The position numbers were made by a program, and so were the translations under genes. Below, piece after piece: positions 62,368 to 64,000 of a DNA stretch of 64,000 bases (position 1 is its first letter; each line of letters opens with the position of its first letter). The stretch comes from Wuchereria bancrofti (Eukaryota; Nematoda; Chromadorea; Rhabditida; Onchocercidae). The DNA lies in the NCBI GenBank assembly GCA_005281725.1, contig SSBO01000010.1:1048461-1112460 (forward strand), given 5' to 3'. The notes below the pieces were generated by a model. The model saw only the letters and a list, made by a program, of their open reading frames with translations. It had not been told where the DNA came from and ran no database searches.

Positions 62368-64000
62368 GTGAATGTCTACTGGAAATTTCAATGTTAACAA
62401 ATGTAGAATTCGTCCTGTACATAAATATTTTTTTAATCAAAAATTAAAAGCTTTTGATTTGATAATTAAAGAAAGTGAGAGTGAAGGAGAAGCAAGGAAG
62501 CAAGAAAGAATTAAATTTTATTTTCTTTTCTTCCCAACTCTAATTCTAATTTGAAGATGAATGCTTAAAAGTTGATGCTATATAGTTCAGTTTAAAAAAA
62601 AAAAAATTATAATTCTAGGAATATCTTTTTTTATGGTTTTATTTTGACTTCTTAAAGAAATCTCTGCTTTCATTTGGTTTGTGAGATTAAATAATGGAGA
62701 TTAAAATAATAGAGATTAAATAACGAAAAAAAAAACGAATTATGGGATTAAAAATTAAATGATGGAGATAAATATTAATTAATATGTATTTTAATCCAAA
62801 TGTTCCGTTATAAATTCTAATTTATGAAAGAAAAGTAGAATTCAGTTTGCAACGCGAAAGATGTTTATTATATAAATTAATACACTAGCAAGCGCTACTG
62901 GTTATTGCTAGATCAATTTTTATTAGGATTTTATGCCATCCAACTCAAATAATAGCTATTAGTAGTTCTGCTTATTTGTTACACTCAAACTTATTTCAAC
63001 TACATTTCAATGTGCAACTTTAGCACCTCCATCAATTCCATTCATTTTCACTCTTTTGAGCTAATTTTTTTCATGTCTTAATTCTCCAGTGACAAATCAA
63101 AATTGAATCAGATTTTCATAGTGCTTAGAAATTACCACTAACTAATAACAGATTAGTTATGATAAGACATATATATTCCAATTAAATGGTTGATTCTCTC
63201 TTTTTGTTTTATTTTGTCTTTGTTTTCATTACAATAAAAAAAGAAAAACGAAAATTTCATAGATTTTTTAGGGCTAAGAAAAACTAAGCTTATTAAAGTT
63301 TGTCGCAGACATTATGTGGTAAATAATAGTAAATAATACCTTGCCTTAACGTCTTTACTGGACTGAGAAATTTTGAAGATGGTTAAGTAGATATCACAGA
63401 TGAAAACAACACTTGGCAATCGTTCATGCTTTTCTTCATCGAAGGCAATGAATGAGTAAATGTAAAATGGTTGATCGCATTGAATAGATCAATTATGTTA
63501 CTAGTAATATCATGATCCTACCAAATAGGTCAATCACATTACAACGTTGTGATCATAGTAGATAGATCAATTATATTACTAGTAATAACGTGATCGTACT
63601 AGACAACTATGTAGACCAATTATGTCACTAATAATATCGTTTATCGTGAAGTCTTGAAATCGCAAATGTGTTATACTAGTTATACTAGTTTATTATACTA
63701 GTTTTTTTTCTTTCGTTTAAGAAATATCTGACATCACTTATAGTTTAAAAATCATGAAAATCTTTAAAATCATCGCAGTTTTTTAATTCATCAGTTGCAC
63801 ACTTATATTTATTTGCAAGGAACACGAACTAATTACGACAAAAAGCTCTTATTTTAACATTTAACAAAATTAATTTTTTTTGAATTCCAGATAGAAACAA
63901 AGGGTGGAAATGGGTGAAAAAAAGAAGAAAAGAATTTAAACCGAGATTTTTTGTCGTTATGAAGCACTAAGCACTTTTTGCACTTATTTGTCATCAAATA
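62368..64000. other. Probable intron of the TIL gene (no exon found)
   Basis: If the exon ending at 62367 is spliced there, the rest of the window is intronic or the gene ends by read-through at a stop codon near 62447. No continuation of an SOD-like domain (for example an HGFHIH-type motif) was found up to 64000. A degenerate 39-bp tandem repeat lies at 63484-63640. Confidence 0.5.
63484..63640. repeat. Degenerate tandem repeat of about 39 bp
   Basis: Four copies of TAGATCAATTAT(G/A)TTACTAGTAATA-like sequence, anchored at about 63486, 63525, 63564 and 63613. The second copy is the most diverged and the step before the fourth is longer (49 bp). Confidence 0.7.

Overview
The window looks like nuclear DNA of a parasitic-type nematode, most likely a clade III (spirurid or filarial) worm. 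Reasons: about two-thirds A+T; genes split into many small exons whose introns end in TTTTNAG-like acceptors; two start codons lying 3 nt after a strong acceptor, as expected for spliced-leader trans-splicing; and a nematode gene repertoire (triple ShK secreted protein, zig-like two-Ig protein, LIN-52, multi-TIL inhibitor). No viral, bacterial or organellar gene was recognised. Species is not determinable by eye.

Layout. (1) 147-6824, minus: mitochondrial-type medium-chain acyl-CoA synthetase (ACSF2 family), 15 exons that join in frame to 618 codons; the first exon and the last few codons are unresolved. (2) 6825-18322: 11.5 kb without a recognisable gene. (3) 18323-20085, plus: secreted protein with three ShK domains and an acidic linker. 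(4) 21735-25015, minus: signal peptide, two Ig domains, one membrane helix, short basic tail; converges on gene 3. (5) 25016-44632: about 19.6 kb gene-poor tract with a 10-copy minisatellite and other degenerate repeats. (6) 44633-45771, plus: LIN-52, a DREAM/MuvB subunit. (7) 48016-51712, minus: BTB/POZ protein with RS-like N-terminal segments and a Cys-rich putative zinc-binding tail; converges on lin-52. (8) 56990 to at least 62367, plus: large secreted modular protein with WAP-like Cys modules, a thyroglobulin type-1 domain, six TIL inhibitor domains, and a last visible exon resembling the start of a Cu/Zn superoxide dismutase domain. The gene appears to continue past the window.

The six genes do not form an obvious pathway; they alternate in orientation (- + - + - +), so no operon is evident. 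The items most worth following are the SOD-like module attached to a protease-inhibitor array, two introns that appear to use GC rather than GT donors, and four long stem-loops in introns or intergenic DNA (6079-6130, 20674-20743, 46301-46334, 51274-51320). Exon borders were placed by hand from splice signals, reading frame and family resemblance; every junction listed keeps one continuous frame.
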